DNA of 64,000 nt from an uncultured Desulfobacter sp. (lineage in GTDB: Bacteria > Desulfobacterota > Desulfobacteria > Desulfobacterales > Desulfobacteraceae): assembly GCF_963664415.1 (NCBI RefSeq), contig NZ_OY761445.1, positions 248,001 to 312,000 on the forward strand. Reading direction: 5' to 3'. A model generated the notes under the pieces. The model had not been told where the DNA came from, ran no database searches, and saw only the letters and a program-made list of their open reading frames with translations. This document shows positions 63,020 through 64,000 of this stretch, piece by piece. The first letter of the stretch is position 1; each line of letters begins with the position of its first letter. The position numbers were made by a program, and so were the translations under genes.

Positions 63020-64000
63020 TTGAAATATCTTGACCAAATAAACGGCCCCGAGGATCTAAAACGGATCCCAAGAAACGAACTCGGTGCTGTTGCCCGGGAG
63101 CTCCGGAGCAGAATTATTGATGTGGTATCAAAAAACGGCGGGCATCTGGCATCAAGTCTGGGCGTTGTTGAACTCACCATTGCCCTGCATTACGTATTTG
63201 ATCTGCCCAAGGATACCCTGATCTGGGATGTGGGCCATCAGTCCTACGCGCACAAACTTTTGACAGGGCGCCACCAAAACTTTGATACCCTTCGAAAATA
63301 CAAAGGCCTTTCGGGATTTGTTAAAATCAAGGAAAGTCCCTATGATTCGCTGACTGTGGGACACGCCTCCACGTCAATTTCTGCAGGGCTTGGCATGAGC
63401 TATGCCAAAAAGCTCAAACAGGACAACTCCAATGTGGTCTCTATCATCGGCGACGGTTCCATGACCGCAGGACTCGCCTATGAAGGCCTGAACCATTCAG
63501 GAGATCTCCAGCAGAAATACATCGTTATATTAAATGATAACGACATGTCCATATCCGCCAATGTCGGTGCATTGTCTTCTTACCTATCCCGGACCTTTTC
63601 ACACAAGGCCCTGCAGAACATGCGGAACCAGTTTGGCCAGTTTTTAAAATCAGTTCCCAAAATCGGCGATGACATGTATGGATGGGCCAAAAGGTGGGAG
63701 GAATCGTTTAAGACCTTTGTAACCCCAGGCATGCTGTTCGAGGCCTTTAATTTCGATTATTTCGGTCCCATTGACGGGCATAATCTGGATCATCTCATCG
63801 ATATTTTATCTAATATTAAAGATCCGGATTCCCCGGTGCTGCTGCATGTGACCACCAAGAAGGGCAAAGGGTATAAACCTGCCGAAGACAATCCGGTATA
63901 TTTTCACGGTGTGGGTAAATTTTCCGTGGATACCGGGGAATGCCCCCTTACGTCAGCAGGCGCCCCTCCCTCTTATACGTCGGTGTTCGGGAAGTGCATG
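63020..64000 (+). CDS. dxs: 1-deoxy-D-xylulose-5-phosphate synthase, 5' part
   Basis: Open to the window edge: 327 of about 630 codons. The start is a TTG at 63020 with AGAGGTAGG upstream (MKYLDQINGPEDLKRI). Motifs: DVGHQSYAHKLLTG, the ThDP-binding IIGDGSMTAGLAYEGLN, and LNDNDMSISANVGALS. First step of the MEP pathway, joining pyruvate and glyceraldehyde 3-phosphate; co-transcribed with ispA 20 bases upstream. Confidence 0.93.
   Translation, partial: MKYLDQINGPEDLKRIPRNELGAVARELRSRIIDVVSKNGGHLASSLGVVELTIALHYVFDLPKDTLIWDVGHQSYAHKLLTGRHQNFDTLRKYKGLSGFVKIKESPYDSLTVGHASTSISAGLGMSYAKKLKQDNSNVVSIIGDGSMTAGLAYEGLNHSGDLQQKYIVILNDNDMSISANVGALSSYLSRTFSHKALQNMRNQFGQFLKSVPKIGDDMYGWAKRWEESFKTFVTPGMLFEAFNFDYFGPIDGHNLDHLIDILSNIKDPDSPVLLHVTTKKGKGYKPAEDNPVYFHGVGKFSVDTGECPLTSAGAPPSYTSVFGKCM

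Overview
The window looks like chromosomal DNA from a sulfate-reducing Desulfobacterota bacterium, most plausibly Desulfobacteraceae. This is an inference from gene content: a selenocysteine-containing periplasmic formate dehydrogenase with a tetrahaem cytochrome c3, indolepyruvate:ferredoxin oxidoreductase, many hybrid histidine kinases, and a dense load of insertion sequences. No rRNA, tRNA or CRISPR array was seen.

Layout. 0-6.3 kb: winged-helix protein, CvfB-like S1 protein, a spermidine synthase-like methyltransferase, a sigma-54 activator remnant and topoisomerase III. 6.5-10.2 kb: an FrhB-like Fe-S protein with iorA and iorB in one operon, then a TetR remnant. 10.7-13.7 kb: DUF169 protein, an EmrE-type SMR pump and a divergent MocR/PdxR-type regulator. 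14.2-22.8 kb: a formate dehydrogenase locus (fdhE, fdhA with in-frame UGA, fdhB, cytochrome c3, terminator, fdhD, mobA), with an intact IS66-type element between fdhD and mobA. 22.8-26.2 kb: a gene graveyard (IS remnants, ABC ATPase and sigma-54 activator fragments) that also holds a zeta-toxin-like pair. 26.2-42.8 kb: a signalling island with a solute-binding protein, a hybrid kinase, a REC-PAS-GAF-GGDEF-EAL protein, a second hybrid kinase with a MetOD1-type partner, and a third hybrid kinase split by an IS1-type element next to a REC-GGDEF cyclase. 42.8-47.6 kb: a second graveyard with an ISKra4-type element inside a small unknown gene and an element of unassigned family. 47.7-55.7 kb: an apparently intact seven-gene TonB/ABC uptake island (receptor, binding protein, permease, ATPase, Gate-domain membrane protein, His-rich helical-repeat protein, DUF2117 protein). 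55.8-60.4 kb: small membrane protein, PAS histidine kinase, and a divergent MarR/YhdH pair with a clear operator. 60.4-64 kb: xseA-xseB-ispA-dxs, with dxs running off the window.

Five complete IS elements could be delimited to the base from terminal inverted repeats plus target duplications. Joining their flanks restores open reading frames for three interrupted genes: the solute-binding protein, the hybrid kinase at 37.8-41.9 kb, and an unknown protein of about 175 aa. The most striking case is the IS4-type element: it landed in the signal-peptide codons of the solute-binding protein, and the element's end now supplies a new start codon and n-region, so the gene still encodes an exported protein on paper.

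The best candidate for an undescribed system is the 47.9-55.7 kb uptake island. It combines a Gram-negative TonB receptor with DUF2117, a family I know as mainly methanogen-associated, and with a histidine-rich protein; its substrate is unknown, and a metal or metal chelate is the leading guess.
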